Assembly: GCA_963760285.1 (NCBI GenBank)
Contig: CAVXCI010000001.1
Coordinates: 310,001-374,000, forward strand
Origin: PALSA-278 sp963760285
Lineage (GTDB): Bacteria > Acidobacteriota > Terriglobia > Acidiferrales > UBA7541
DNA: 64,000 nt
Reading direction: 5' to 3'
Made by a program: the position numbers and the translations under genes. This document shows, piece after piece, positions 34,476-43,336 of this stretch (the stretch's first letter is position 1; each line of letters begins with the position of its first letter). The notes beneath the pieces were generated by a model. The model had not been told where the DNA came from and made no database searches. It was given only the letters and a program-made list of their open reading frames with translations.

Positions 34476-35751
34476 AGCGCAAGGATTCCGTTGGTTGAAG
34501 TTTTGCCGCGCGGCTGGCCGGCAAATAGCCGAAAAGCAGTCCCGTGGAAGTGGAAACAAAGAACGCCAAAAATACCGACACCCAGGAAATAGGAATGGTG
34601 ATTCCGCCGGCTTCGGGAACCAGACTTAGCAGGGCTTCCGCCACGATGGGAATCGCCACGGCGATGCCGATCCCTATCAGCGCGCCGGCGCCGCTGATCA
34701 GCACCGCTTCCATCAGGAACTGATAAAGAATGGCGTCGCGGCGGGCGCCAATGGCCTTGCGGATGCCGATCTCGCGCGTTCGTTCCGTAACGGTGACCAG
34801 CATGATGTTCATGATTCCGATTCCGCTGATGGTGAGCGCAATCAAGGCGATCAATACCAGGACGATGGTGAGGGCGAGGGAAATGCGGTGCGCCGTCTCC
34901 AGAATGGACGCCAGATTCTGCACGCGATAATCCGCGCCGGCGCGGTGGCGGCTGGCCAATATCTCCTTCACCTGCTCCGTAACCGCGGGAACATCCTCGG
35001 GCCGATCGGCCTGCGCGTAAAATGTGCGGATGTATTCCTCGCCGGTGTAGTACTTCACCAGGGCAAATGGGATCAGGACGGATTCGCGGGTAATCTCCGT
35101 CTGACCGAATGTGGCCACGCGCTCGCGGAATACTCCCACGACTGTGAATGAAAGTTCCCCGAGCCGGATGGTCTTGCCGATGGGATCATCGGCGGGAAAA
35201 ACCAGGTTGGCCAGGTCCTCGGTGAGCAGGCAAACCTTGCTCTCCGAATTCATGTCCTGCTGATCGAAATAGCGTCCGCGGGAGATGATCAGGTTGCGAA
35301 TTTGCTGAAATCCGTCGGTGACTCCCACCAGGTTCACGGGATGCTCGATGCCGTGGACCACCACCGTGGTATTGATGTCATGCGTTCCGGCTACCTGAAC
35401 CACTTCGGGGACGCCCGCGCGCACGGCCGCCAAATCGGCCATGCTGATTTCATCGCCCAGCGCGGAGGGCTGCGCGGCGCCGCTATGAACCGTCTCCGCG
35501 TAGATAAGGTTGGCGCCCACGGCTTCGATCTGGGCGATGATGTAACGCTGGCTGGTGAGAGCGACGGTGACCACCAGTACAATCGAAGCGCTGCCAATCA
35601 CCACGCCCAGCATGGTAAGCAGGGCGCGGAGTTTGTTGGCCCGCAGCGCCTGCATGGCCAGGCCGAACGTCTCCTCCCAAATCATGGAGGTGGCTTGCGC
35701 GCCATCCTCCCGTGCCTGGGGTGACGTTGATGAAATGCGAATTGCACTCAT
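34468..35751 (-). CDS. MacB-type ABC transporter permease (no ATPase domain)
   Basis: 427 residues: an N-terminal helix ('KLRALLTMLGVVIGSASIVLVV'), a MacB periplasmic core domain (about 70-280) and three C-terminal helices of the FtsX/MacB type ('SGIGIMNIMLVTVTERTREIGIRKAIGARRDAIL'). MacB normally carries an N-terminal ATPase, but none is fused here and none is encoded in this operon. It acts with the HlyD protein and TolC to export substrates. Its start is 18 bp after the TPR gene. Confidence 0.92.
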   Translation of the reverse strand: MSAIRISSTSPQAREDGAQATSMIWEETFGLAMQALRANKLRALLTMLGVVIGSASIVLVVTVALTSQRYIIAQIEAVGANLIYAETVHSGAAQPSALGDEISMADLAAVRAGVPEVVQVAGTHDINTTVVVHGIEHPVNLVGVTDGFQQIRNLIISRGRYFDQQDMNSESKVCLLTEDLANLVFPADDPIGKTIRLGELSFTVVGVFRERVATFGQTEITRESVLIPFALVKYYTGEEYIRTFYAQADRPEDVPAVTEQVKEILASRHRAGADYRVQNLASILETAHRISLALTIVLVLIALIALTISGIGIMNIMLVTVTERTREIGIRKAIGARRDAILYQFLMEAVLISGAGALIGIGIAVAIPIVAEALLSLVPEAGGITIPISWVSVFLAFFVSTSTGLLFGYLPASRAAKLQPTESLRYE

Positions 35752-35769
35752 GGAGCCGGCCGTCCGCGG

Positions 35770-36765
35770 TTACGGTTTCGTTCCCTGGTCCAGTTTCTTC
35801 AGCCGGTCGCGCGCGGAATTTAGCTGGGGGTTGAGTTGCAGCGCGGTGCGGTACTGTTCGGCCGCCTCGGCGCGTTTTCCCTCGGCCTCATAGACGCGGC
35901 CCAACCATTCCCGCGCGGCGGCGTGGGAGGGCCAGTCGCCGCGGTCCGGCGTGGAAGCGAGATAGGATTTCAGATTTTGCTCGGCTTGCGGCAGCCCCGT
36001 CGCGGTGAGGACGCTTTCCGCGCCGCGAAAATACGCCAGCCGCGGATCGCCGGGGCGCAACGCCACCGCCGCGTCAATTGCGGATTGCAACTCCCGGGGA
36101 CGGCCCAGCGTGGCGTAAAAGCCGGCGATCTCGAAAAGCGCGTCCGGAGAAGTGGGCTTGGCGTTCAGAGCCTGGCGAACCTCGGATTCCGCCTGGCTGG
36201 GCTGCTTCTCGTCGGTGTAAAACTGGGCGCGGGCCAGATGGCCCTGCACGGGATCCATGGCGGCGATGGCGTCCACCTGCTGCTTGGCTCCGTCCTTGCT
36301 GCCGCCCACAATCCAGGGGGCTTCTCCATAGAACTGGGCCAGATCGCGCCGCGCGGGAATATTTTGTGGATTCAGGCGAACCGCTTCTTCAAACTCGTGT
36401 TTCCCCTTGCGCGCCAGCAGAAAACTGTGTTCGCGGTCGGCTTTCTCGCCATAGGCGCGGCCCAGCCACAGGTGGTAATCCGAATTCTGGGGAGCGAGCT
36501 GCACGGCCTGTTCGCCATTGGAAATGGAATTATCGTAATCGTGCAGCGCGTAGAAGTTGCGGCACAGCCAGTAATAGGCCTCGGCATCTTTCGGGTCCCG
36601 GGCCACATGAGAGCGGAGAGTGGTGATGGCCGCGGAATAGTTGCCGGAATCGAACTGTTGCCGGGCCGCGCGGACGGAGTTGTCCTGCGCTCGCGCGGGA
36701 ATGAGAAACCAGGTCAGCGCGGCAGCGGCAACGATCATGACGCGAACAGGGCGGCTGTTTTTCAT
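35770..36765 (-). CDS. periplasmic TPR protein
   Basis: 331 residues: signal peptide ('VMIVAAAALTWFLIPARAQ'), then tetratricopeptide repeats ('ARQQFDSGNYSAAITTLRSHVARDPKDAEAYYWLCRNF', a helix-rich middle, and 'AAREWLGRVYEAEGKRAEAAEQYRTALQLNPQ'). It overlaps the adaptor-protein stop by 4 bp (ATGA), so it is part of the efflux operon. TPR proteins scaffold complexes; one at this position, where an ATPase gene would be expected, is unusual. Confidence 0.88.
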   Translation of the reverse strand: MKNSRPVRVMIVAAAALTWFLIPARAQDNSVRAARQQFDSGNYSAAITTLRSHVARDPKDAEAYYWLCRNFYALHDYDNSISNGEQAVQLAPQNSDYHLWLGRAYGEKADREHSFLLARKGKHEFEEAVRLNPQNIPARRDLAQFYGEAPWIVGGSKDGAKQQVDAIAAMDPVQGHLARAQFYTDEKQPSQAESEVRQALNAKPTSPDALFEIAGFYATLGRPRELQSAIDAAVALRPGDPRLAYFRGAESVLTATGLPQAEQNLKSYLASTPDRGDWPSHAAAREWLGRVYEAEGKRAEAAEQYRTALQLNPQLNSARDRLKKLDQGTKP

Positions 36766-38003
36766 TCCGGCAGTTCCACGTCCGTGGCTTTCACCGACAT
36801 TCCATCCTTGAGGACCAGATCACCGGGGAGAACTACACGGTCGCCCTCATTGAGTCGGGACAATACCTCAAATTTCGTGGCGTCGGAAATACCCACCTGA
36901 ATTTTCCGCTTGTGGATCATCCCATCATCGAAAACGAAAACAAAATGATCGGCGCCTTCAGTCCGCACGGCGGCGCGGGGAACCACCAGCGCATGGAGGC
37001 TTTCGCGGACAAGAATGCGCACGTTCACATTCACGTTGGGAATCAATTCAAGATTGGAGTTATCCACGGAGCAGAGCACTTCGCCGACGCTGCGATTTCC
37101 GCGCGGCACCACCTGGCGCGGCACCTGCTCGGTGAGACCCTTCCAAAGACGGCTGGGCATGGCATCCCAGGTGACCTCCACGGCCTGTCCGGCAGCCAGC
37201 CATCCCAGGTCCGGCTCGTCCACGAAAACCCGGACGCGAATCTTATGAAGGTCGGCAATCTGGGCCAGGATGTCGCCGGTCTGAACATAATCCCCAGCAT
37301 GAATCGGCAGGGAGTAAAGCGTGCCCGTGACGGGAGCATTCACCCCGGAGGAGCGCACCTTTTCCTCCAGGGAGGTGATTTGCGCCTGCGCCTGTTCCAC
37401 GCGGAGTTGCGCGCGCTGTCCATCCGGGCCGGAACGCTGCGTCAGATCCGCCTTGCGCTGATTCAGCGCGTTTAGCGTGGCCTGCGCGCGAGCCAGGGAC
37501 GCCTCGTTCTGGTCCAACTCATCCTGCGTCGCGGCATGCGTCTGGACAAGATTTTTCAAGGAACTCTGCAATCGCTGATAATTCTGGACGTCAATCCGCG
37601 CCTTGCTGATGTCGCCGTTCAACTGCGCGATCTGGTCGGGCGGGCCGCCCCCTCTGGCGGCGCGCAAGTCTTCCTGCGCGCTGATGAGATCAGCACGGGC
37701 CTGGGAGAGCTGGGCCCTCATATCCGCTGAATCCAATGTCAGGATCAATTGGCCCCTGGTAACCGGCTGGCCTTCCACCACCTTCACCTGGTCCACAAAT
37801 GTGGGATATTGGGAGCGCACCACAAACGGCTGGATGGGCTCGACCTTGCCGTTGCTGGTGATGGATGCTGTAAGGTCCTGGCGGACGACGCGCACGGTGC
37901 GCGCCTCCGGCGACTGGTCGCGACCAGCCAGTCCGATAAGCACCAGCACGAGAAGCGCGATGCCAGCGGCAAGGCTGATCCATTTTTTTGTAGCAGCCAT
38001 CAT
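36762..38003 (-). CDS. HlyD/MacA-type periplasmic adaptor
   Basis: 413 residues from the ATG at 38003 (second ATG at 38000). An N-terminal membrane anchor ('WISLAAGIALLVLVLIGLAG') is followed by a lipoyl half-motif ('ITSNGKVEPIQPFVVRSQ'), a long alpha-hairpin (about 100-220, 'LSQARADLISAQEDLRAARG'), the second lipoyl half ('VNAPVTGTLYSLPIHAGDYVQTGDILAQIAD') and a beta-barrel. It bridges the inner-membrane permease and TolC. It is the first gene of the four-gene operon; the 123-bp gap to the divergent gene at 38127 should hold its promoter. Confidence 0.92.
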   Translation of the reverse strand: MMAATKKWISLAAGIALLVLVLIGLAGRDQSPEARTVRVVRQDLTASITSNGKVEPIQPFVVRSQYPTFVDQVKVVEGQPVTRGQLILTLDSADMRAQLSQARADLISAQEDLRAARGGGPPDQIAQLNGDISKARIDVQNYQRLQSSLKNLVQTHAATQDELDQNEASLARAQATLNALNQRKADLTQRSGPDGQRAQLRVEQAQAQITSLEEKVRSSGVNAPVTGTLYSLPIHAGDYVQTGDILAQIADLHKIRVRVFVDEPDLGWLAAGQAVEVTWDAMPSRLWKGLTEQVPRQVVPRGNRSVGEVLCSVDNSNLELIPNVNVNVRILVRESLHALVVPRAAVRTEGADHFVFVFDDGMIHKRKIQVGISDATKFEVLSRLNEGDRVVLPGDLVLKDGMSVKATDVELPE

Positions 38004-38126
38004 TTTCTGGCGGGACGCTTGCCCCCGGCGTGGAAACCGCCGAAATTGTAGCAGAGCACCGGGGCATTGCCTACCCGCACAGCGAAGTTGTTTCCTGTCT
38101 GGAAGATGCGGGCGGCGGTAAATGGG

Positions 38127-38714
38127 ATGCAAACCGTTTTCATTATCGCTGGCGACGTAAGGTTGCGGACCGGGGTTCGCGCGGAGTTGCGTGAACGCGG
38201 CGTCGAAGCGCTGGGCATGGAAATGACCCGGGACATGCGCGCTGCACTGGCGCGTGGCCTATGGCCGGACGTAATTCTGCTGGAGGATTCGGCGCGCGCC
38301 GCGGACGATTCCGTTCTGCGCCGCGTGGGAAAGCGAGTCCCCGTGGTTTTGGTGGCCTCGCGGATGACACGCCAGGATTTTCCGTTTGCCGCGGAAGTGC
38401 TCAGCGGGCCGGTAAGCATTGATGACATCGTGAAAGCGGTCCTCCGCCGTTTGGGATGGAAGGACGGCGGCTCCGGCGGCCCGGAAGCCCTGCCAGCCCG
38501 CACGGCGCCCCGCGTTGGAGCGGAGAGCTATGCTACAATCCCGCGCATGGAAGCGAAGAAAGAGACGCCGCAGGAGGGCGCGGCCCATTCAGGGCACGGA
38601 TCCGCCGCCGGCGGACCGATGATTCACCGGGTCTGCATCCAGTGTAACAATATGTTTTCTGTCCCTGCCGGTGATTTCAACACCAAACAGTGTCCTGCCT
38701 GTCATAAAGGCTGA
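38127..38714 (+). CDS. receiver-like protein with C-terminal zinc ribbon (possibly two genes)
   Basis: 195 residues. Residues 1-110 resemble a response-regulator receiver domain ('MQTVFIIAGDVRLRTGVRAELRERG', 'PDVILLEDSARAADD', 'RVPVVLVASRM'), with Glu-Asp in place of the usual Asp surroundings. A Gly/Pro linker leads to a zinc ribbon 'CIQCNNMFSVPAGDFNTKQCPAC'. An internal ATG at 38547 precedes the ribbon and has TACAAT 11 bases upstream, so the ribbon may also be made as a separate 55-residue protein. The function of neither part is known. Confidence 0.65.
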   Translation: MQTVFIIAGDVRLRTGVRAELRERGVEALGMEMTRDMRAALARGLWPDVILLEDSARAADDSVLRRVGKRVPVVLVASRMTRQDFPFAAEVLSGPVSIDDIVKAVLRRLGWKDGGSGGPEALPARTAPRVGAESYATIPRMEAKKETPQEGAAHSGHGSAAGGPMIHRVCIQCNNMFSVPAGDFNTKQCPACHKG

Positions 38715-38901
38715 GCGAGAATGGCCGCGGGAAGCCGCTATCATCTACAAAACTGGCGGAGTATCTTCATTTCGATCTGGTCAAAATCCGGAAGCAACGC
38801 AACGTCGTCACGTCATGATCACGTCCTTCACGGCATGGAATTTGTGGAGACCGGCGCACGTCGTGTGAGGCGCAGTTCCCTGGATACCGCGGGCAGGAGC
38901 A

Positions 38902-39642
38902 ATGATTGACGCACAACGTCTGAGAAAAGTTTTTCCGGGCGCCAAGCAACGCGCGAGCGTGGAGGCGGTGCGCGACGTCAGCTTTCGCTGCGAACCCGGG
39001 CGAATCTATGGCCTCCTGGGAGCCAATGGAGCGGGCAAGACCACCACGCTGCGCATGCTGGCGACCATTTTGCTGCCCACTTCCGGTACGGCGAAGGTGG
39101 CAGGTTACGATATCGTGGACGAACCGGAAAGAGTGCGGGCGCGGGTGGGATTCCTTTCCACGGCAACGGCCCTATATGCGCGTCTGACCGCCCGGGAAAT
39201 GGTGGAATATTTTGGACGGCTGAATGGCCTGGAGGGCGACAAGTTAAAGCAGGCGGTGGATGGATTGTTCACGACGCTCGAAATGACGGAATTCAGCGGC
39301 CGGCCCTGCGACAAGCTGTCCACCGGGCAGAAGCAGAAGGTTTCCATCGCGCGAACGCTGGTTCACGATCCCGAAGTGATGATTTTCGACGAGCCCACAA
39401 TAGGATTGGACGTGATGACCGCGCGCGTCATCGTCAAATTCATCCGCCATTGCCGCGACCGCGGCAAGACGGTGATTTTTTCCACGCACGTGATGAGCGA
39501 AGTGGAAAAGCTGTGCGACCGTATCGGCATCATCCACGGCGGAATGCTGCTGGCCGAGGGGACACTCGCCGAGCTGGCCGAAAAATATCAGGAAAAAGAT
39601 CTGGAAGACATTTTCGTGCGGGCCGTGGGAGGCGAATCATGA
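38902..39642 (+). CDS. ABC exporter ATP-binding protein (NatA-like)
   Basis: 246 residues. Walker A 'GANGAGKTTTLRML', signature 'KLSTGQKQKVSIARTLVHDP', Walker B 'VMIFDEPTIGLD', H-loop 'IFSTHVMSEVEKLCD'. It powers the ABC-2 permease encoded next, which overlaps its stop by 4 bp. NatAB of Bacillus exports sodium; many relatives export other small molecules, so substrate is open. GGAGC lies just before the ATG. Confidence 0.92.
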   Translation: MIDAQRLRKVFPGAKQRASVEAVRDVSFRCEPGRIYGLLGANGAGKTTTLRMLATILLPTSGTAKVAGYDIVDEPERVRARVGFLSTATALYARLTAREMVEYFGRLNGLEGDKLKQAVDGLFTTLEMTEFSGRPCDKLSTGQKQKVSIARTLVHDPEVMIFDEPTIGLDVMTARVIVKFIRHCRDRGKTVIFSTHVMSEVEKLCDRIGIIHGGMLLAEGTLAELAEKYQEKDLEDIFVRAVGGES

Positions 39643-40842
39643 GCTTGCGCAGCATTCGCGTGGTGTACCGCAAGGAACTGACGGAGATGCTCCGCGACCG
39701 GCGGACCATAATTTCCATGGTGGTGCTGCCGCTGCTGCTATTTCCGGTGATGGTTCTGGGCATCGGCTCGCTGGCTTCCTCCCTGATGGGCAACGCGAAA
39801 AAGGAAGTTCCCAAGGTGATGGTGGCGGGCGGGCAGGATTCGCCGCGCCTGATGGAGAAATTGCGCGCCTCGGACCAATTCCAATTCGAACCGGCGCAGC
39901 CCGACTACGTGTCCCAAATTTCGGAGAAGAAGATCCGCGCGGTCATGGTGGTGCCCGCGGGTTTCGATGCGGCGGAGGAGAGCGGCGCGGCCCAGACGAT
40001 TACCATTGACTACTATGAAGGGGACATGAGCTCATCGCTGGCCGCGGACAAACTCGAAACCTACCTGGACAAGCTGCGCGACCAGGCGGTGAAGGAGCGG
40101 CTGGTGGCGCGGCATGTGCCCGTGGCCGTGCTGGAACCTTTCCGCGTGGAGCAGAAAAACGTGGCTCCTCCGGAAAAAGTGGCCGGCGCAACGCTGGGAG
40201 GCATGGTGCCCTACCTGGTGATCATTATGTGTTTCACCGGAGCGATGTATCCGGCAATGGATATGACGGCGGGAGAAAAAGGAGCGTGGCACGCTGGAAA
40301 CGCTGTTGTGCAGCCCCGTTTCGCGGACAGACCTGGTGCTGGGGAAATATCTGACGGTGCTGACGGCGTCACTGACCACGGCGATGCTGGCGGTCCTCTC
40401 CATGGGAATTTCGTTTCATTACGGGCAGGGGCTTTTCGGTTCGGCCGCCGGCGCCTCGTCCATACATCTGCAAATAGGTTTGCACGCCGTGCTGGCGGTT
40501 CTCCTGATGGGCCTGCCGCTTTCGATGTTTTTTTCTGGCGTGCTGCTGGCCGTGGCTTTGTTCGCCAAGAGCTTCCGCGAGGCGCAAACCTATATAACGC
40601 CGCTGACATTTGTGATTGTGATTCCCGCAGTGGTCTCGTTGCTGCCCGGCATTGACCTGAGCGCCCGCACGGCCCTGATTCCCATCCTGGGGACGAGCCT
40701 GGTGAGCAAGCAATTGGTGGAGGGGACTTACCACTGGGGATATATCGGGCTGATCTTTCTTTCGTCCTGCGTTTACGCGGCCGTGGCCATCGCCATTGCC
40801 ATCGTATTGTTCAACCGCGAAGAGGTGCTGTTCCGCGTATGA
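39639..40842 (+). CDS. ABC-2 permease (NatB-like), broken by one frameshift
   Basis: About 400 residues if joined. The N-terminal helix ('RTIISMVVLPLLLFPVMVLGI') and large external domain to about residue 200 lead to 'GGMVPYLVIIMCFTGAMYPAMDMTAGEK', where the frame breaks. One extra G near 40281 (AAAAAGGAGCG) turns the expected 'GEKERGTLETLLCSPVSRTDLVLGK' out of frame. The remaining helices are intact in the +1 frame ('MLAVLSMGISFHY', 'LLMGLPLSMFFSGVLLAVALF', 'YITPLTFVIVIPAVVSLLPG') to 40842. It starts with ATGA overlap to the ATPase. Confidence 0.87.
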
Positions 40843-40881
40843 AGCGCCGCCCGCCGGAAATGCCGTCGGATTAAATGCTGG

Positions 40882-42534
40882 TCACTGTCCTATATATTTC
40901 GCCACCAGAAGAGTGATGTCGTCGGACTGCGGCGCGCCACGGGCAAAAGCGCGCACGCTTTGCTGCACTGCTTCCGCCAGCTCTTCCACCGTGCTTCCCT
41001 GAAAGTTGCGGAGTACCTCGCTTAATCGTTCCTCGCCGAAAAACTCCTGCGCCATGTTGGCCGCTTCGGAAACACCGTCCGTGTAGACCACCATAAAATC
41101 ATCGGGACGCAGTTGCGCCGTGGCCGGCACAAACGCGGCCTCGGGAAACATGCCCACCGGCATGTTGCCCGCGGACAGGTTCTCCACTTCGCCGTTGCGG
41201 CGGCGAATGAGGGGAGGAACGTGGCCGCAGTTGACGAACTCCAGCGCGCCATCGGCGGACAGCAATCCGAAAAACAGCGTGGCATACCGCTCCGCGCTGC
41301 TGCGCTTGCACAGATAGCGGTTTACGTGCGCAACGGCCTCCACCAGCGGGATTTTCATATCGGACGTGGTGTCCAGAATGCCCTGCAGGAGCGTGGCCAG
41401 CAGGGCGGCGGAGATTCCCTTGCCCGAGACATCGCCCACGAAGAATCCCAGGCGTCCCTCGCCCAAATCCATCACGTCAAAACAGTCGCCGCCGACGGAA
41501 AGGCAGGCCAGCGTGGAGCCGGTGATGGCCAGATGGGACATTTGCGGAAACGACTCCGGAGCCAGCTGCCGCTGGATCTGGCTGGCGATCTCGATTTCAT
41601 GGTCCAGACGCGACTTGGCCCGGGAAGCCGCAAACAGCCGGGCATTCTCGATGACGTTGGCTGCTTCCCGGACAAGATTGCGAAGGACTTCACGGTCCAT
41701 TTGGCTGAATGCAGTGGAGGGCTTATGACTGTCCAGATAAAGAACGCCCAGAAGCTCGCCACGGCGCCCGGTGATGGTCACATCCGCCGCTTCAATCACC
41801 GGAAGCTTGTCCACCGGGATGGCGATCACCGTGTGCAGTTCCAGGCGCGCCACGCTGGCCTGTTGTTGCATTCGATGATCGTCTTCCGTATCGCTGATGA
41901 TCAGCTCGCGCCGCGTGGACGCGACGCGTTTCAGCACACTGGAGGAAACCTGAAGCTGCGTGGGAGAGAGAGTCCCCTTTTGCGCATCGCGCGCCACGGC
42001 GGGATAAAGCGTGCCATCCGGCAGAGCCATCATTAGAATTCCGCGCTCCGTTGCCGTAATGCGAATGGCTGCATCAACAACGGTGGCCAGCACTTCCTCC
42101 AGTGAAAGTCCGGAGCCCAGAGTGCGCGCCACTTCCAGAAGGATGCCCAGGTGGTGCAGGTCGCGCGAGCCAGTCTGGTCCTGTGCCGGCGCCTCCGCGC
42201 GTTCCAGCAGCTCCTCCAATGTGGCTTGCTGCCCGAGAAATACCAGGCGGTAGGAGTCGGGAACGCCAAAATCTATCGTGTCCTGAAGCCGCAGTTCCTG
42301 GCTGAGAATCTTCTGCCCATTGACGAACGTCCCGTGCCGGCTGCCCATGTCCTCCACCAGGTAGGATTCTCCGGAGGCCACGATCTGCGCTTGACGGCGG
42401 CTGATGCGGCTGTCGTGCAAGGGGAGTTCGTTGTCCGCCTGCCTTCCAATACGGAATGGCAACGTGGATAACTCTACTTCGCGCCGCGCGCCGGATGGAT
42501 CAAGTACGGCGACTCTGGCTTGCCGCGTGGACAA
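40882..42534 (-). CDS. FHA-GAF-SpoIIE (PP2C) phosphatase
   Basis: 550 residues in three domains: an FHA phosphothreonine-binding domain (about 8-100: 'FRIGRQADNELPLHDSRISRRQAQI', 'GSRHGTFVNGQ'), a GAF sensor (about 140-290), and a PP2C/SpoIIE serine phosphatase with metal-binding Asp ('GGDCFDVMDLGEGRLGFFVGDVSGKGISAALLA', 'YTDGVSEAAN', 'SDDITLLVAKY'). Such RsbU-like proteins usually act on anti-sigma-antagonist switches, reading Ser/Thr kinase activity through FHA. No partner STAS or RsbW gene is adjacent. It lies 169 bp downstream of a histidine-kinase cluster. Confidence 0.93.
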   Translation of the reverse strand: MSTRQARVAVLDPSGARREVELSTLPFRIGRQADNELPLHDSRISRRQAQIVASGESYLVEDMGSRHGTFVNGQKILSQELRLQDTIDFGVPDSYRLVFLGQQATLEELLERAEAPAQDQTGSRDLHHLGILLEVARTLGSGLSLEEVLATVVDAAIRITATERGILMMALPDGTLYPAVARDAQKGTLSPTQLQVSSSVLKRVASTRRELIISDTEDDHRMQQQASVARLELHTVIAIPVDKLPVIEAADVTITGRRGELLGVLYLDSHKPSTAFSQMDREVLRNLVREAANVIENARLFAASRAKSRLDHEIEIASQIQRQLAPESFPQMSHLAITGSTLACLSVGGDCFDVMDLGEGRLGFFVGDVSGKGISAALLATLLQGILDTTSDMKIPLVEAVAHVNRYLCKRSSAERYATLFFGLLSADGALEFVNCGHVPPLIRRRNGEVENLSAGNMPVGMFPEAAFVPATAQLRPDDFMVVYTDGVSEAANMAQEFFGEERLSEVLRNFQGSTVEELAEAVQQSVRAFARGAPQSDDITLLVAKYIGQ

Positions 42535-42703
42535 TTAAGCCTCCGAATGGCTGCCGGTCCTGATTACACCGCTTGCGCCCAGCCGGCAAAGGGAAAGATT
42601 TCCATGGTAGGAGAAGCGCAAACGGAAGTAAATAGGCGCGCCAAGATCACCCGGCTGAAGATTTGAGGGAGAGCCTCCGGGAACCGGAAATCCTCCGAAA
42701 AGT

Positions 42704-43336
42704 CTAATTCGATGCGGCGTGGCGCGCGGGCTTCGGTTGGTGCGTGACGCGGAGAACGTTTTCGCGCAATCTCACCGCCAGTTCGACCACCGTTTGCAGG
42801 CGCTGCACGGATGCTGGCGGCAGATGATCCCGCCCGGCCAGCAGCAGTTCCGCGTTGCCCAGTATGCCCGTCAGAGGATTATTGATTTCGTGGCGCAGGA
42901 ATTCCAGAAGTTCCTCGGGCAGATCGCGAAGCGCCATGCCCCGCGCCGCTTCGGCGGCTTCCGCGGCGCGCACGATGCGTTCCAGCAGGGCAGCCACAAG
43001 CGTGGCGAAACCGGCCAGCTGCGCGACGAAATCAGCGCGGCCCGCGGCCACCAGCCGGGCGATGTGCGGTTGGTCTTGCGCGGATCCAATCAGAATGATG
43101 GGCGATAATTCCGCCAATTCCGCAATCTGCTCGTCAATCTTGTTGCGGCTGAGGACGGCGGCATCGAGTACGATCGCGGCCGGCGAGCCTTGGCGGAGGT
43201 CCGCGTAAATCTGCTTCACGTTCACAAAGGAGCGAATCGCCACCCGGGGCATGCGGAGCAAAGTCTCTTCCTGAATCGCATGGAAAAGTCCGCCGTCCGT
43301 GACGCAGACGAAGATGCGGCATTCCTCAGCGCTCAT
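42704..43336 (-). CDS. receiver-like/DHp-only signalling protein (kinase without ATPase domain)
   Basis: 210 residues. Residues 5-125 have a receiver-like fold ('RIFVCVTDGGLFHAIQEET', 'PAAIVLDAAVLSRNKIDEQI', 'SPIILIGSA'). Residues 145-205 form a HisKA dimerisation helix pair with an H box ('LLEFLRHEINNPLTGILGNAELLLAG'). It ends there, so there is no HATPase domain and it cannot autophosphorylate; it may be a phosphotransfer or dimer-modulating protein. The ATG overlaps the stop of the hybrid kinase by 4 bp, making that kinase the likely partner. Confidence 0.75.
   Translation of the reverse strand: MSAEECRIFVCVTDGGLFHAIQEETLLRMPRVAIRSFVNVKQIYADLRQGSPAAIVLDAAVLSRNKIDEQIAELAELSPIILIGSAQDQPHIARLVAAGRADFVAQLAGFATLVAALLERIVRAAEAAEAARGMALRDLPEELLEFLRHEINNPLTGILGNAELLLAGRDHLPPASVQRLQTVVELAVRLRENVLRVTHQPKPARHAASN

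Noticed and set aside
38715..38901. A 62-codon frame between the zinc-ribbon gene and the ABC ATPase
   Set aside because: It overlaps the ATPase start, has no ribosome site, and its sequence is Ser/Arg/His-rich without pattern; likely the upstream region of the exporter operon.
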